NCBI RefSeq assembly: GCF_003075525.1
Contig: NZ_QDDR01000001.1
Location: 744,001 to 808,000, forward strand
Direction of reading: 5' to 3'
DNA: 64,000 bases
From: Pararhodobacter aggregans
Lineage (GTDB): Bacteria > Pseudomonadota > Alphaproteobacteria > Rhodobacterales > Rhodobacteraceae
Shown here: positions 63,827-64,000 of the stretch, piece after piece
Layout: each line of letters opens with the position of its first letter
Numbering within the stretch: the stretch's first letter is position 1
Made by a program: the position numbers and the translations under genes
Notes under the pieces: model-generated
The model's database searches: none
The model's input: the letters and a program-made list of their open reading frames with translations, nothing else
What the model was told of the DNA's origin: nothing

Positions 63827-63967
63827 ATGAGCAAGGATATCAAGGGCGGCAAGGGCTCGAGCGGCGGCCTCACCCCGGCCAGCGGCGGCAGCGTCGACAA
63901 GGGCTCGGTCACGCCGCTCGGCACCGGCAAGGGCGGCGACGCCCCGGTCAAGGGCGGCAAGAAGTAA
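63827..63967 (+). CDS. Tiny basic Gly/Lys/Ser-rich protein, copy 2
   Basis: A 46-residue protein: MSKDIKGGKGSSGGLTPASG, then GSVDKGSVTPLGTGKGGD and the tail APVKGGKK. It has no hydrophobic segment. The ATG at 63827 has AAAGGAA nine bases upstream, and third-position G/C is high as in real genes here. GTGKG and the PVKG...GKK tail are shared with the 36-residue protein 240 bases upstream, so I treat them as paralogues. Separate terminator and leader suggest independent transcription. Confidence 0.68.
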   Translation: MSKDIKGGKGSSGGLTPASGGSVDKGSVTPLGTGKGGDAPVKGGKK

Positions 63968-64000
63968 GCCCTCTGGCGAGCCCCGCTCGCGCAACGAAAA

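Overview
The window is high-GC alphaproteobacterial chromosome, most likely from the Rhodobacteraceae/Paracoccaceae (Rhodobacter, Rhodovulum and Paracoccus relatives). The basis is gene content and gene style: a 44-residue aa3-type cytochrome oxidase subunit IV, a TIGR02302/DUF4175 protein beside lysA, AzlCD, a PhaA-PhaB pair, an alphaproteobacterial LexA box of the GTTC-N7-GTTC type, and very strong third-position GC. I see no phage, plasmid, transposase or CRISPR array. It is mostly housekeeping chromosome with two accessory-looking catabolic islands.

Layout. 1-2.8 kb: the start of glnA and glnB on the minus strand, then the NAD(P)HX repair enzyme nnr. 2.8-5.5 kb: a degenerate Hint protein, tRNA-Leu(UAG), and a divergent HxlR regulator/MATE efflux pair with two matching operators. 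5.5-12.7 kb: trigger factor, malonyl-CoA synthetase, the Sua5-type tRNA modification enzyme, and an acyl-CoA dehydrogenase overlapping an MBL hydrolase. 12.8-17.3 kb: COX subunit IV, a lipoprotein, a greA-membrane protein-azlC-azlD operon, and a divergent VOC/soxR pair sharing a SoxR box. 17.4-25.2 kb: ETF-ubiquinone oxidoreductase, a TPR protein with ispE, ispB, a DUF2007 protein with a TrmN6-like methyltransferase, and a DMT exporter. 25.2-28.3 kb: phaB carrying an in-frame TGA, phaA, and an EAL protein. 28.4-34.1 kb: argH, a tiny lipoprotein, DUF2834, lysA, and the TIGR02302 protein. 34-37 kb: palindromic repeats, two Lrp/AsnC regulators and ilvC.

38.2-48.4 kb is a purine/urate catabolic island: 8-oxoguanine deaminase, an NCS2 permease, AllA, AllE and a PuuE-UraD fusion on the minus strand, with UraH and the membrane cytochrome urate hydroxylase PuuD on the plus strand. 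A LysR gene divergent from puuD heads an operon with a lipid-kinase-like gene and a phosphoesterase. The enzymes take 8-oxoguanine or urate to glyoxylate and urea, except for the allantoate step, which is absent here.

48.6-53.4 kb is the most unusual part: a MarR regulator, a 1064-residue self-sufficient reductive-dehalogenase-like fusion (two RdhA-like modules, two 4Fe-4S clusters, flavin/NAD reductase, 2Fe-2S ferredoxin), then a luciferase-like flavin oxidoreductase. After this come a PA0069-type radical SAM gene under a LexA-type box, an orphan corrinoid protein, a 33-bp tandem repeat, a YqiJ-flotillin pair, a GlxA regulator, a P6C-type aldehyde dehydrogenase, a Tat multicopper oxidase, and two related tiny Gly/Lys-rich proteins sharing a PVKG...GKK tail.

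Two dispersed palindromic repeat families run through the spacers, mostly at gene 3' ends. One is a G/C-hairpin element ending in GGATATTT...CAAAGA; the other is a GTAGGGTG-type palindrome. One copy of the second supplies the stop codon of nnr.
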